Assembly: GCA_032622095.1 (NCBI GenBank)
Contig: CP136064.1
Coordinates: 47,932,073 to 47,996,072 of the forward strand
Length of the DNA: 64,000 nucleotides
Direction: 5' to 3'
Source: Siphonodentalium dalli
Lineage: Eukaryota; Mollusca; Scaphopoda; Gadilida; Siphonodentaliidae
The notes beneath the pieces are model-generated. The model was not told the origin of the DNA, ran no database searches, and saw only the letters and a list, made by a program, of their open reading frames with translations. The position numbers and the translations under genes are program-made. Of this stretch, positions 23,300 to 36,261 are shown piece after piece. How positions within the stretch are numbered: the first letter of the stretch is position 1; each line of letters begins with the position of its first letter.

Positions 23300-25200
23300 A
23301 GTGGCTAAACCGTACAAACATATATAATCGGAAGTTGCTTTCGCCAAGACGAAAACTTCTATTTTTAGAACATAAATACTGCTGAAGAATCAGAACATTT
23401 GGCACTGGTAGCCCTCGTTGGCATGCACTGGTAGCCCTCGTTGGCATGCACTGGTAGTTCGCCGTGCCATTTTATGTGATCACCGCCCCTCGTTTCGATT
23501 TATTTTCGTGTATTTTCAACTAATACATGCCAGTGATTTCAATGTGCACGTTTTACCAATAGATTCCGCTGTCGGAATTTTATAATAGATTCCGCAAGTT
23601 ATGCTCAGGAATTAAACAAAATGCACTAGAATAACGATTAGGGCAAAATTTGACCTCTCCCTACGAGTTTGTACACCCTATTTTTCTGCTTTAAACAAAG
23701 GCCAGATCGTCCAGAGTCGAACTGAACATCACCAGGTGACCCTTCCACTGGGTAAATGCAAAATTGATCGTATATACCTTTCCATTGTCTTTTGTCTTGT
23801 TATTTAGCCGTCCAGTTCTAATTATGGTACCATCATATCGCTTAATAACACTGATATTCTCCTGTACAGCACTGGTATTCTGACGTTCACACTGGTATTC
23901 CGCGAGCCGATTGGACAGTGTGCATATATATGGCCAAATTTTAGACACAGTATCTCCAATAAAACCACATATGTCCACAGAAGTAAACTTACCAAGATAT
24001 GTGTGGATAAGACATATTGTGTCACAATTGGGACGACAATATCGCAATTGTCTATGTTTGTTAACTGGAGAAACAACGATAGATAGACTTTATTTTACGG
24101 TTCACTGTGCCTAAATATGTCTTCTGATAATGATATCGATCTGAAAAGGTGTGATATGTACGGAAGTACCCAATTAAGAGAGATGTCATGGGATGTCGAT
24201 TTTGTTTGTACATGCATATTTCAGTTTTCTTCTCGCTTAAATCAACAAATCACTCCAATTCCTGATGCCGAACATTCAAGACTTTTCAATGTTTTATGTT
24301 TTTCAATAAGTTTAATTCTACATTATTATATTATGTTTACTTAATTTTATTTGAAATGCTTTTGGTACTTATATTGAACAGATAGAGCTTCATCTCTTTA
24401 GTCACCGGAAAACTGGAGAAGTAATATGCATGATATATATACATGCATGTAGATCAGAAGTCTCCAATTACGTACCATACCAAGTAATTCAATGTCATAA
24501 TACATTTTAAAATATATTTCAAATATACTTAAAGATTTCAGCACGATATCTGATAAACATAGTTACGTTCGGTGCTTGAATATATAAAAAAAAAAAACAA
24601 TTTGGTCGAGAAATCGGAAAACGGATGCGGAACGGAACAGTGACTTCGTCGTGTGATTGAAGGTTAATAATGACCATCGGGCGCGGGAGGCGGAACATGT
24701 CTAATATGGAAACCCAATTCATGGTTTCGTCTTTGCACACAAATCCTATCATCACAACTTGACGTTCAGATTTTTGACAACTAGTGATCAGCAACTTAAA
24801 CAACTAGGCGTACAGAGACTGACGAGTGAGGTGTCCAAATAAATAGTCTCTACTTTCAGATTGTGAATACATTCGATCCAAGTAATGTCAATATATGTTG
24901 CACACATAACGGCCTTTCCGTTGCAATATAGTGGGATTTCCGACAGTGAGTCAAAGGCCGTTTTTATCTATAAAAAAGAGTCCTTCGCACAAATGGAGCC
25001 CGCTTGCGATCGGCAGATGGGTATGTACAATTTATACTTACGTTTATTGCTGTGGGGAAACCGTCTATCCGGTCTGAAAACTTGTTTTTATGGTGTTGTT
25101 TTGATTCTTCAGTAGTATTTATGTTCTAAAAATAGAATTTTTCGTCTTGGCGAAAGCAACTTCCGATTATATATTTGTACGGTTTAGCCAATGTGGGATT
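23300..25200. mobile_element. 1.9 kb inverted-repeat unit with protein-like minus-strand ORFs
   Basis: Arms of about 95 bp: left GGCTAAACCGTACAAA then AATCGGAAGTTGCTTTCGCC, right the inverted copies ending TTTGTACGGTTTAGCC near 25190. Between them are two minus-strand open stretches that read like protein: 24064-23691 (Cys-rich start, CDTICLIHTY, ending in STLDDLAFV; preceded by a good acceptor TTGTTTCTCCAG) and 24800-24600 (VVMIGFVCKDETMNWVS, RLPRPMVIINLQSHDEV). Neither was recognised. They could be exons of a decayed transposon gene or a captured host gene. Target duplication not identified. Confidence 0.5.
23395..23465. repeat. 27-bp tandem repeat
   Basis: Two and a half units of GCACTGGTAGCCCTCGTTG. 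Confidence 0.85.
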
Positions 25201-27080
25201 CAATGGGGGCATTGTCGAAACCTCCGTCCTCGCCTGTGTGGATTATAAAAATGTTTGCTAAACTTAGAACTGTATGGAACATTGATAACATATTTAAAAT
25301 AGATTCGGTTTAGGTAGGTTTTTGCAGTTTTTAAATGGATACTGTACTAAAAAATTGTTGTTTGTTTCTATATTCTCTGCTTCGTAGAATAAGGTTACCA
25401 TATTTCCATTATTTGACATTCGACTGAGTACGAAATAATGTTACAGATGGCAGATAAGCCGGAATGCAAAAATAGAACTCTTGACATCACTAATTAGTAG
25501 ATGTATCCCCTTATAACAGATAGTCCAATCGTGGCAATATGCACATCAATATTGCAAATCAAGGGGCATTATATCGTACAATATCGGAAGTAATCTAAAT
25601 GAGAATGCAATCCAACGGTCAGGTATTAAGCCTTTACCCAACAGAACGGCCCTGTGCCAATGCATTCTCTTATATATGCGAGTCGACCATAGGTCGCCTC
25701 GCATATATAAGAGAATGCATTGGCTTAACACATTAAAAATTATAAAATTGTTAAAGTATGTAAGAAAATATGGTAAAAAGTGTTAAAAAAGGATTTTTTT
25801 TAGGCCAATGCATTCTCTTATATATGCGAGGCGACCTATGGTCGAGAAATCGGAAAACGGATGCGGAACGGAACAGTGACTTCGTCGTGTGATTGAAGGT
25901 TAATAATGACCATCGGGCGCGGGAGGCGGAACATGTCTAATATGGAAACCCAATTCATGGTTTCGTCTTTGCACACAAATCCTATCATCACAACTTGACG
26001 TTCAGATTTTTGACAACTAGTGATCAGCAACTTAAACAACTAGGCGTACAGAGACTGACGAGTGAGGTGTCCAAATAAATAGTCTCTACTTTCAGATTGT
26101 GAATACATTCGATCCAAGTAATGTCAATATATGTTGCACACATAACGGCCTTTCCGTTGCAATATAGTGGGATTTCCGACAGTGATCAAAGGCCGTTTTT
26201 ATCTATAAAAAAGAGTCCTTCGCACAAATGGAGCCCGCTTGCGATCGGCAGATGGGTATGTACAATTTATACTTACGTTTATTGCTGTGGGGAAACCGTC
26301 TATCCGGTCTGAAAACTTGTTTTTATGGTGTTGTTTTGATTCTTCAGTAGTATTTATGTTCTAAAAATAGAATTTTTCGTCTTGGCGAAAGCAACTTCCG
26401 ATTATATATTTGTACGGTTTAGCCAATGTGGGATTCAATGGGGGCATTGTCGAAACCTCCGTCCTCGCATGTGTGGATTATAAAAATGTTTGCTAAACTT
26501 AGAACTGTATGGAACATTGATAACATATTTAAAATAGATTCGGTTTAGGTAGGTTTTTGCAGTTTTTAAATGGATACTGTAATCAAACATTGTTGTTTGT
26601 TTCTATATTCTCTGCTTCGTAGAATAAGGTTACCATATTTCCATTATTTGACATTCGACTGAGTACGAAATAATGTTACAGATGGCAGATAAGCCGGAAT
26701 GCAAAAATAGAACTCTTGACATCACTAATTAGTAGATGTATCCCCTTATAACAGATATTCCAATCGTGGCAATATGCACATCAATATTGCAAATCAAGGG
26801 GCATTATATCGGACAATATCGGAAGTAATCTAAATGAGAATGCAATCCAATGGTCAGGTATTAAGCCTTTACACAACAGAACGGCCCTGTGCCAATGCAT
26901 TCTCTTATATATGCGAGTCGACCATAGGTCGCCTCGCATATATAAGAGAATGCATTGGCTTAACACATTAAAAATTATAAAATTGTTAAAGTATGTAAGA
27001 AAAAATGGTAAAAAGTGTTAAAAAAAGATTTTTTTTAGGCCAATGCATTCTCTTATATATGCGAGGCGACCTATGGTCGA
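24603..27080. repeat. Recent tandem segmental duplication, two copies of about 1,236 bp
   Basis: 24603-25838 repeats as 25839-27073. The junction lies inside a hairpin module: TGGTCGA at 25839-25845 joins the hairpin's CGACCTA to GAAATCGG, and the same TGGTCGA ends both the source (24603-24609) and the far side (27074-27080). The copies differ only at scattered bases and one-base indels. Confidence 0.9.
25626..25845. mobile_element. TTAAGCCTTTACCCAACA hairpin element, truncated by the duplication
   Basis: Left end TTAAGCCTTTACCCAACAGA, hairpin 25656-25724, then the second hairpin cut after its loop at the duplication junction. The whole version follows at 26861-27260. Confidence 0.8.
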
Positions 27081-27260
27081 CTCGCATATATAAGAGAATG
27101 CATTGGCACAGGGCATAACTGTAACTATCACAATGTGGTCAAGGAGCCGGTTCCAATGATATCCATATTTGTATGGTTCTATTGAGACAGACCGAAGATA
27201 TTTTATGCTGTTGAAGCTTTATTTGGCCGGTTTTGGCCGTTTTGTTGGGTAAAGGGTTAA
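26861..27260. mobile_element. TTAAGCCTTTAC..GTAAAGGGTTAA double-hairpin element
   Basis: TTAA at 26861-26864 and 27257-27260; hairpins at 26890-26958 and 27039-27107; right part with CAATGTGGTCAAGGAGCCGG and TTGGCCGGTTTTGGCCG. A sister copy is at 49883-50264. Confidence 0.85.
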
Positions 27261-28935
27261 GCCATTTTCCAACAACTGGCAGTTTCACGGTACTGGTACT
27301 GTATCAGTGATCATTGATAATCATGCATGTAACACACCGATACATCCATCAAACTGTGGTTATCGATTTCGATAATTATTTATCTATAATTAGTGGCTGT
27401 AAAGTTCAGTTGAGATACTGTCGTTCGTACCTCGGTTTTAGTTTGAAACACGACACCACGATACCGATAAGTAGTGGTTGTAACTAACAAGTCATCGACT
27501 CATTTTAGAGAATAGAGACCTTTCGCAAAATCACGATTACGATTACGGATATGGACAATATCCTGCCAGTATACGACCAAAACTTCGATCTTTACGCACG
27601 AAGGTTGTTATGATACAGTCTATTGTCGAACATTCATTGAGACTACCTGAGTAATGGTACTTTCGTTGGTGGATGTAGTTCCAACAGATGTTTATATAGA
27701 CTGATTTCATGTGATATGCCCCACGATACAATAACGTGGAAGCTGCAACATACCAAACGCTACCTGTCAAAGAGTTGGGCGTACAATATTAGAGACCTTT
27801 CGCAAAATCACGATTACGATAACGGATAGGATATATTGTCCTAGTAAGGTGGACACCATCACAACTTACATGCGATGGTTAATTGGAGAGATGGCATATG
27901 CGCCACTATAATGAGTTTCAAAATTCAAACAAGCATCACCCTATTATCTATATAGATGAGTTATTATTTTTTGAGAATCAAATTTGGTAACATATTTTGA
28001 TAACAAAAATACTTGAGAAAAATACTTTTAAACTTAAGTAAAACCTTGTTTTGCGTCTGATGAACCACCCACCACATTCAACCTATGTGTCGGTACAATT
28101 GTGGCCCCTCTGCTCCGATGTGCAGTTGAATGTCGCTCGCGAAATAATCCACATTTGTTAACTATTTTTGGAGTGTTCCACACCACTCAACAGCCCGGAT
28201 CCAAACGAAAATTCGGAGCGCTGTATACACGGCGATAAAATAATAATGTGTTAAAGACCCAGTCCGGTGTTTAATGAAGTGCTTAAATTCATTCAATACA
28301 CTACACAAGCGTTCTTATAAAGAAATCAAAGTCTGCAGATCAATGGGTCGGTGTGATGTGATCCCAAATCACTGTTCAGTAGCGTTATGGCTCGAGGCTT
28401 TTTAAAAATATTTAGTTTTCGCTTTACATTTAAATTGTGGATAGGAACATCGGCTCCGTATGTCTGGTAAGTTTACTGTTATCATTCTACATAAACCCCA
28501 GATCATGTAATGATCTCTACTCGCGCTAAATGGATTTTTCTCAAAATCTGTCAGGATTTATTTGTGAAATTTGGTACAAGCGATTATTGTGATACAATAT
28601 ATAAGAACCGTCGAACAATTGGTTATTATAAACTCATTTACTTCACTTTTATGGCATGGCAAATATTTCAAATTTCAACCTTTTTCAGGTACCAAGAACT
28701 TCTGTAAATTAGATTTTTTTTCAAAGGATACATGAAATTGTATGATTGTTTTCACGTAGAAAGACAACTACCCACAAATAATTTTTAATATTTGCGAATT
28801 TTCATGTAATTCATGTTGTTGAATGAAACATTGGGCTGAGATGCGTTCTGTATCATGGCTTCATAACCTAGTTAAACCTGACCACCATATCTCTTAACAC
28901 TGTGGTCTAATTTCCAGTTGATTGTGCACTGCTTG
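27261..28935. other. Non-coding, one direct repeat pair
   Basis: GACCTTTCGCAAAATCACGA occurs at 27505-27553 and 27788-27838 within about 50-bp direct repeats. No gene recognised. Confidence 0.5.
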
Positions 28936-29320
28936 GGATTTTTTTTACCCTGTGCCAATGCATTCTCTTATATATGCGAGTCGACCATAGGTCGCCTCGC
29001 ATATATAAGAGAATGCATTGGCATAACAATTGTTTTATCATTTTTTTTAAATAAATGTTTCTTACAATTTTTAGGACATAAAATAAAAAACATCCATTAC
29101 CCTGCAGGGAGCCCCACATATAAATAGAAGCATATAGAAGAGTGTCGTCTGCTCATGTTTGTCTGGGGCTCTGTATGGGTGAAATTATAAAATTGTTAAA
29201 GAATACAAGAAAAAATTATTAAAATTGTTAGGCCAATGCATTCTCTGATATATGCGAGGCGACCTATGTTCGACTCGCATATATAAGAGAATGCATTGGC
29301 ACAGGGTAAAAAAAACGGTC
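28936..29320. mobile_element. Double-hairpin element with decayed outer ends
   Basis: Same internal core as the TATGTGACCC family (hairpins 28955-29021 and 29234-29300), but outside TTTTTTACCCTG/CAGGGTAAAAAA the outer inverted repeat is no longer recognisable. Confidence 0.75.
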
Positions 29321-30037
29321 CAGCAAGTTAAATGTATAGCAACATTTGTTTTCATTGGGCTCCACATAATGATACAAATGGAGCCAAGATAATAAGCTGT
29401 TTGGTGATTGGGTGTTGTGTGAAATTATTAAATTATTCTAGCAGTTCTTGGTACCGAAAGGGACAACAGAGAAAATAATATCGTCAACCTATCAAATGTA
29501 TCAAAATCCATTGTTTTTGTCACCTCTTAATAATTGACCAGCTTCTGCAAACAATGAAGATAATGATATGTGAAATTCAAGAGTTTCGCCAGATAGATCC
29601 AGAGAAATTCATTGTTGAAAATCTCTTGCCATATATGACTGTACAAGGTACAATTTGGTTAATCAGAAAAGACACTGCTTACAGTTATTTAACAAGTGTC
29701 AAGTTTATTTTGTATAAATAGTGTGTGAAGCTACATCCAAGAACCCGATGTATGTTTCATTATTTCTGCAGCCGACGTCATAGGATCTACGAGAAGCTCA
29801 ATGTGTTTATGTCCCAGAATCTAGGCTATTGAACTGCTTATGTCTACCCTTCTACTATAAATTACAACACAAATTTATGCAAATGGCCAGAGTCTGCTTT
29901 ATTGTGCAAAATCAGCAAAGAGGCATTTCACAAAACTATTATTATGCTGACTGTGTCACCAGATTGATGTACATCTCTCACCCAGCTGGAATTTCGGTTT
30001 TCGTGAATAAAAGTATGTAAACTTCCCCAAGGACTCA
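29321..30037. other. Non-coding
   Basis: No gene or repeat recognised. Confidence 0.45.
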
Positions 30038-30109
30038 GGGGGGGGGGGGGGTCGTGCCAAAAAATTCCGACACAAGGCCGGGGGTGGGGGGGGGGGGGGG
30101 GGGGGGGGG
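30038..30109 (+). repeat. Long G-tracts
   Basis: Fourteen G at 30038-30051, then five G, T, and 24 G at 30080-30109 on the plus strand. Able to form G-quadruplexes, and also a likely sequencing or assembly weak point. Confidence 0.95.
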
Positions 30110-30782
30110 TCGCAGCTCCTGAAAACACGTTTTTTTCCTGTGTTTTCTGGTGCTTGCAAATTTGTTCCTTTTGCCCTTTTTTGACCTAATTACAAGCTGT
30201 TTAGCCTATATAATGATTGTTTTGATGTGTTATGATCTAAATAACACCTGTAGTGTACACACAAGATACTAGGTACAGTTATCTGTGGTCAGGTTGGCCT
30301 CCGAAGAATGTTTTGATTATTTGGTCCCGTCTAATACTAAGTATACCTTCGTGAAATTTTTAACTGCGCTGGCTCACCTGGGTTGGATAACCACTTGGTA
30401 TGTAAATATATTATAATGAACTCTAAAGACAAATAAACCACATATACTTCAGTAAGTCAAATAAAATATCACATTACCACTATCTGTGGTATCAAACTGA
30501 AATTCAACTCTCCAATTAAGTCTGATATGAAACTGAAATAATGTGTAAAATAAATGTAGAACATACCTGTTCTCTAATCTATAAACATGTTTCTGGCACA
30601 AAGTTACTAATACTATAAAAGACAAAAGTGCTACAGTGTTACATACCCAATTATTAATGAACAGACATTCACATGGATCTCTATCAGTCTCAATAGCATT
30701 TTCTTAGTAAAACATGACTGTCTTTCACTTGTGAAATAATGAGATATTATTGATTTATATGCGCTATTCTACAACCATTTAG
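30110..30782. other. Non-coding
   Basis: No gene or repeat recognised. Confidence 0.45.
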
Positions 30783-31206
30783 TATGGAATCCTATTAGGG
30801 CCACTTGCTAATGGCGCTTTCGGCGCACTTTTTGTCGCTTTCGGCGCTTTCGGCGCGCGCCGAAACATACCCTAATGGCGCACTTTTTGTCGCTTCCGGC
30901 GCGCGCCATTATGGAGTGGACCTAATAGTATGCCTAATGGCGCTTTCGGCGCGCGCCGAAAGCGACAAAAAGTGCGCCATTAGTAACGCGCCGAAAGCGA
31001 CAAAATGTGCGCCGTTACGGCGCACATTTTGTCGCTTTCGGCGCGCCGAAACATGCGCTAATATCGCACATTTTGTCGCTTTCGGCGCTTTCGGCGCTTT
31101 CGGCGCTTTCAGCGCGTTACTAATGGCGCACTTTTTGTCGCTTTCGGCGCATCGCGCCGAAAGCGCCGAAAGCGCCATTAGCAAGTGGCCCTAATAGGAT
31201 TCCATA
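30783..31206. mobile_element. CpG-rich foldback MITE
   Basis: Perfect terminal inverted repeats of more than 40 bp (starting TATGGAATCCTATTAGGGCC; ending GGCCCTAATAGGATTCCATA). The interior is almost wholly iterated GCGCTTTCGGCGC and CGCCGAAAGCG, with ACTTTTTGTCG links. Both strands read open because of the repetition; the Ala/Ser-rich frames are not taken as genes. 424 bp, TA-like edges. Confidence 0.85.
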
Positions 31207-31431
31207 ATTTAGCTATTGTTAATATTAAAATGATCCATCTAACCACGTACACTGCATATTGTAAAACAGGCCAGAAACAGTTTGATAAGTGTCTAGTCTG
31301 AAATACTTGGGTAATTTTGTACCAGAAAATGTAACCAAAGTTTCTTGTTAAACTCATTCATTTCTTAATCCAGATTAGATAAAGATTTTGTAAGTCACTT
31401 TGCACAACGATAATTGAAACTTCACCTGAGT

Positions 31432-31933
31432 TTAAAGGTACGGTTGGCCTTGGCGGTGGGTATCCTGTGAAAATATTTCCACCCGTCAAAGACCGCCACA
31501 AACAGAAAGAACATCAAAATGTAGACAGACTTTGTCCGTATATAAATAAGAAATATCGCATAAACAGTATGTTATTCTCATATGTTTAACCATTGTTATG
31601 TAAACAAAAGCATAAAAAGTTACTTTTCTTGTGTTTGTTTATATTATGATGGTAAACATAAAGAGCGTTCTTTGTTGGTGAATTCCTGATATGGAACTGA
31701 TAAAGAGCGTTTATGCCATTTGTGTGTGATTAGCCAGTAGCATTGTGCTGTCCTCTGTAACCCAATCAGGCTCTTGCTTAGGTAAAATATAGTAGGTATT
31801 TATGATAACATGCTGTTTACGCGATGGTCGTGGTATATATGAACGAAACTGTATGCGTTTTAATGTTTTTCTGTTTACGGTGTTTGGAACAAATATGAAT
31901 ATTTTCGACAATTAAGGCCTCACGTGCCTTTAA
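31432..31933. mobile_element. TTAA-flanked MITE, family T, copy 3
   Basis: TTAA at 31432-31435 and 31930-31933; ends TTAAAGGTACGGTTGGCCTT and AAGGCCTCACGTGCCTTTAA. Nearly the same sequence as copy 1. Confidence 0.8.
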
Positions 31934-33460
31934 AGTAACTTAAATAATTCTTCAATCAGCTTCAACGTTTTTCAAAACTCAATTTAGAAATGTTAGTTGA
32001 ACGACATCGATGATAAAATGAAAATGAATATATCTGATACATTTTGCATAGAAAGTCACTGCTACATCTGCCTCCATTAAATACAATAAGATCGGAGTGG
32101 ATCGTTCATAGGAAACTATATTAATACCACCATTGAAAACACTTATAAGGACACACTTCCAATGGAAATATATAGGACATACACTTTATGAAATACTGCA
32201 TAACAAAAAGAGCTGAACTGTCTCAGCACAAGCAATACACTCATATGAGATTTAAAACATTTATCTAGAAAACCCCATCTCAACCTGGGCAGCATATAAT
32301 TTTCCGGTGTGTCAGGGTGTGTTGTGTGTTTACAACTTCAATTTAACTAGCAACTTAAAAAAATATATAAAGTAAACACGAGTGCATTTCATGGATAAAT
32401 GCACATTACACAAAGTCCAGTGCAAAGTCTGGAATAAATAATTAGATAAAATATTTGTTTTAAGTTGTTTCACTGGTTGTGTCAGCTGGTTGTGTTGAGT
32501 TTTTCATGATAAATGTTTTTAATCTCATGAGTGTATTGCTTGTGCTCATAGTTATAATTTATTAGTATTTGAGTTTAACTGGTGGCGAAAGTACACCAAA
32601 GTTGGATGATGCTTGAAAAAACAGAATGGTCAAATTACGAATGACTGATAATTATTATATATGTTCATTCTAATTTAACAATTTAACAATTCTCTGTTTC
32701 TCAACATCAGCCACCTTCACTGGACATTCTACACCCTGATGTTTTTGCCTATAATGGCTCTCCAGCTTGATAAATTTCATTCAAATGTGACTGGAAAGGG
32801 GGGGGGGTCCCAAAACCATGAGTGGAAAAAATATTTTTTTTGCACAAAGAGGGGGAGTGGGGGTCCAAAGTGCTGCAAAAAAAATATTCAGCGTTGTGTA
32901 TGCAAATTTTTTTCTGGCCCATCCCCCCTGAAGGACTCAATAGTTTTATCAGCACCCAGCCGACAGTACAAAACTACGTCAAGTTTGGTTTAAACAGAGA
33001 GACTTGGATGGAGGAAGAGGATTTGACAACAAGCATACGATGATTATATAGACCCATCGCCTCAGAAAAGAATAGTTTACTTATGGTGGTCAGTTACAGA
33101 AGACAAGATTGAGTAAGATGAAGAAAACAGAGAATGATGAGAAGATAAATTAACTGATGAATTATAGTTTGGTGAGAGAGGAAAAACAATTAACACATAT
33201 TTAGAATAATCACGTCTTTGACGCATATCAGTTTATTTTAGAAAGGAAATTTGAACTATGTATGCGTCGAGTAACGTCTCCAGCTTGTTGGTACCTTTAT
33301 ATGGCTTTAGTGCAACATCTTTATGCAGTAGTTATTACCACATCGTTCACAATGTAAATTCTTTTTCTTTGGTAATTATGAAGATTAATAACAGCAGAAA
33401 GGCAGTAAAGTTATTGTGAGTCTGAAACAAAAGCTACTAACGCAATCAGTTGGTAGTTAA
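31934..33460. other. Non-coding
   Basis: No gene recognised. 32795-32935 holds a G-run and a local inverted repeat of purine-rich and A/T-rich blocks (GAAAAAATATTTTTTTTGCA / TGCAAAAAAAATATTC). Confidence 0.45.
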
Positions 33461-33905
33461 TATGTGACCCGCCATATCAAATCCAGTCGTAAGTCGGGAT
33501 TTTTTTACCCTGTGCCAATGCATTCTCTTATATATGCGAGTCGACCATAGAGAATGCATTGGCCTAGCAATTTTTTACAATTTTAATAATTTGTTCTTGT
33601 ATTCTTTAACAATTTTATAATTTCACCCATTCAGAGCCCCAGACAAACATGAGCAGACGACACTCTTCTATATGCTTCTATATATGTGTGGGGCTCCCTG
33701 CAGGGTAATGGATGTTTTTTATTTTATGTCCTAAAAATTGTAAGAAACATTTATTTTTAAAAAATGATAAAAAATTGTTAGGCCAATGCATTCTCTTATA
33801 TATGCGAGGCGACCTATGGTCGACTCGCATATATAAGAGAATGCATTGGCACAGGGTAAAAAAAATCCCGACTTCCTACTGGAGTTGATATGGCGGGTCA
33901 CATAT
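33461..33905. mobile_element. TATGTGACCC foldback MITE, copy 3
   Basis: Outer TATGTGACCCGCCATATC and its inverted copy ending CGGGTCACATA. Left hairpin shortened (33514-33565), right hairpin whole (33783-33849). Same AGCCCCAGACAAACATGAGC core as the other copies. Confidence 0.85.
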
Positions 33906-36224
33906 ATCGTTTTGTGCTGCCTCGGCTATAGCATTATTTAGTCTTTTGGAGAATGATGTAGATCCCTTTAGTTGAATGTCAGATCTCCTAAGATGTTGGT
34001 CTAATACAGAAAATATTTCATTTCTTATTGTGTATCGGGGACAATAAAGTAAACCGTGGTCAGCAGTCCGACTTCCCCACATGCGCATTTATCAGATTGA
34101 GTTAACTGATTGCGGCTAAGGTCGTCGTTGAGGTTACTGCATCCCAGGCGAAGTTGTGTGTGTACTATCTGGGCTATTCAATATGTGCAATAAAGCTATA
34201 GTGGCGAACGTTCTTTTGTCTTAGGCGCAAATCGGAATTCAATTTGTGTTAAAAGTTTTCTAGAGTTTCAGAATGTCTAAGTTAAATACAATGCGACTCG
34301 CCGCCGTTAAATAGGAGCATGCATCGTTTGCTTTAATACATGCATGGTGACACGAGAGGTGTTGGGCATGCATGAATAGATCATCATCATCATCATCATC
34401 ATCATCGTCATCATCATCATCACAACCACCATCGCGTCGTCGATACCACATCGTCGTCACTGTCGTCGTCAGATTCACTACAATCACTGCCATAAATAGT
34501 GTCATTACACCACTAACATTGACTCCCCTATCATCCCCTATGTGCGCCTGTACATTCGAGAATGTGTCCATTGTGCAACACAACTTTCAATACACAGTCG
34601 AACATGTCATACTTAACTGTACAAATAACAACCTGACCGTAATAAGGAATGACACGTGGTATTGCATCCTTATAGTTACTTCGGAATAGACTGCTTCTTT
34701 GCTATCGATGACTTTTCTAGTGACAAACAGTTGTTGGTTTTTTCTAACATGCGTGCCTGATGCCGTCAGTCGCCACGTAGAATCTGATATTGAATTTTTC
34801 ACTTTCCTAATCAGAAGGGCGTTCCTATTATGGACAACATACATGGAAATGGTAGAGTAACGACATGTCTACACGTTCAAATGCAGTCTGGCACAATTTC
34901 AGTCTCCAACTTCATCCGGATAGCGAATGTCAAAATTGTAACTTGCGGAATAATACTTCACCAAACGTTTTATATAGCAATGACGTCGCCAGACGACGTG
35001 ACCACCCATGCGAATCACGTCCATAAAACGGTTTACTGATATGTGGACACACCTGTGTTGGGAATGACACACCCATCGCACACACCCTATATAGTGCACG
35101 CGCACGCAAATGATCATGTCCGCAGTATCCGCGAATCTCCCCGATAGCTTTTATATTTTTATTTTCATTATACACATATATGCATACTTAGAAGCACCTT
35201 ATAGTCTGGGTCTTGGATCCCAAAATACTGTGTGTCGTCCTTAATTCTTATATTTATATCTATCGTATCGTATAACTTTTATTTTATATACATATATGTA
35301 TTGTGATATGTAATGTATTTGTATGTGTTACTTGCTCTCCGGTATTACCGAACACTCATCAATTCTATGATGGCGGTACAAAAATAAGTCTGTTCGCCTA
35401 TGTTCATATTTGGAGTGTTGGCCGTTTTCATCTTATTCTTGACATTTTCTGATATTGCGTCATATATATTTTAATCGGGTCTGGAATAGGTCGAATTTCT
35501 ATATACTTGACCTCTACAGGTTTGGCATATTTTGTAATTACGACAACAATTAATGTCATTACCAGCAGTGGCATTGATCTTATTAACGATGTCGAAGCAT
35601 TGAATAGTGTATTCTAACACTTTCACAATTGATACACGACGGAATTATAAACATATTCACGACAAATCATATGCCACAATCCATTATCTATGTTAAAACT
35701 TTTTAGACGAGTCTAGAAAAGCAAAGAGCGCGCCTGCATGAATACATAGATAGATTGGGAATTCCAAGTATTCTGGACTAAAAATACTTTTACTGCGGCA
35801 ATATTGAAATAAAAAGTAATCCGTCGGCAATATATATGGTGGTTGTGTATAGACGAGTCCGAGATCGGTACGCCGATTCAACGAAGGTGACATTTGACCA
35901 TGTATGTGATCAATCAAATGTGGAATGAACCGACAAAAGATTACAGACTAAAGTGCAATCTGACATATATACAAAACTCAAAATGTAGTTAAATAATGCC
36001 CAGATTGGCTAAGAAACCACACTGGCACCGAGTCGTATCCTGAGGGGCACAACAACCCACACCCGCGTGCACTATGGCTGGCATGGAAATGAGGTTGAGT
36101 CAACAACATGAGATTATAAAATAACTATATATTCAATGTGCAGGAAAGGTCAGCGTTTAGAGATCATTCAATATAATTTTGCGCGCGCGTGGATTAGATC
36201 AATAAAAAAATATGTTTTCCCAAT
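33906..36224. other. Intergenic upstream of receptor gene 2
   Basis: Only a trinucleotide repeat, (ATC)n with one GTC, at 34378-34422 stands out. Its Ser- or Asp-run frames are not called as genes. It must contain the leader exon and promoter of receptor 2, which I cannot place. Confidence 0.45.
34378..34422. repeat. ATC trinucleotide microsatellite
   Basis: About 14 units, interrupted once by GTC. Confidence 0.95.
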
Positions 36225-36236
36225 TTTTATTTCCAG
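36225..36236 (+). promoter_or_regulatory. 3' splice acceptor before receptor gene 2
   Basis: A pyrimidine run TTTTTATTTCCAG ends at 36236, 36 bases before the ATG at 36273. This is a strong animal 3' splice site, so the transcript probably has a non-coding first exon upstream and a coding region in one exon. I cannot place the first exon. Confidence 0.6.
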
Positions 36237-36261
36237 AACAGGGACAAGTAACGCCGACCAC

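Noticed and set aside
27505-27838. Short LTR pair
   Set aside because: The direct repeats are only about 50 bp, 280 bp apart, with no TG...CA ends, primer site or coding region.
30805-31194. Ala/Ser-rich ORFs on both strands
   Set aside because: They are products of iterated GCGCTTTCGGCGC words inside a foldback MITE.
34260-34689. Poly-Ser or poly-Asp proteins over the ATC repeat
   Set aside because: Frames are opened by a trinucleotide microsatellite; the rest has no domain.
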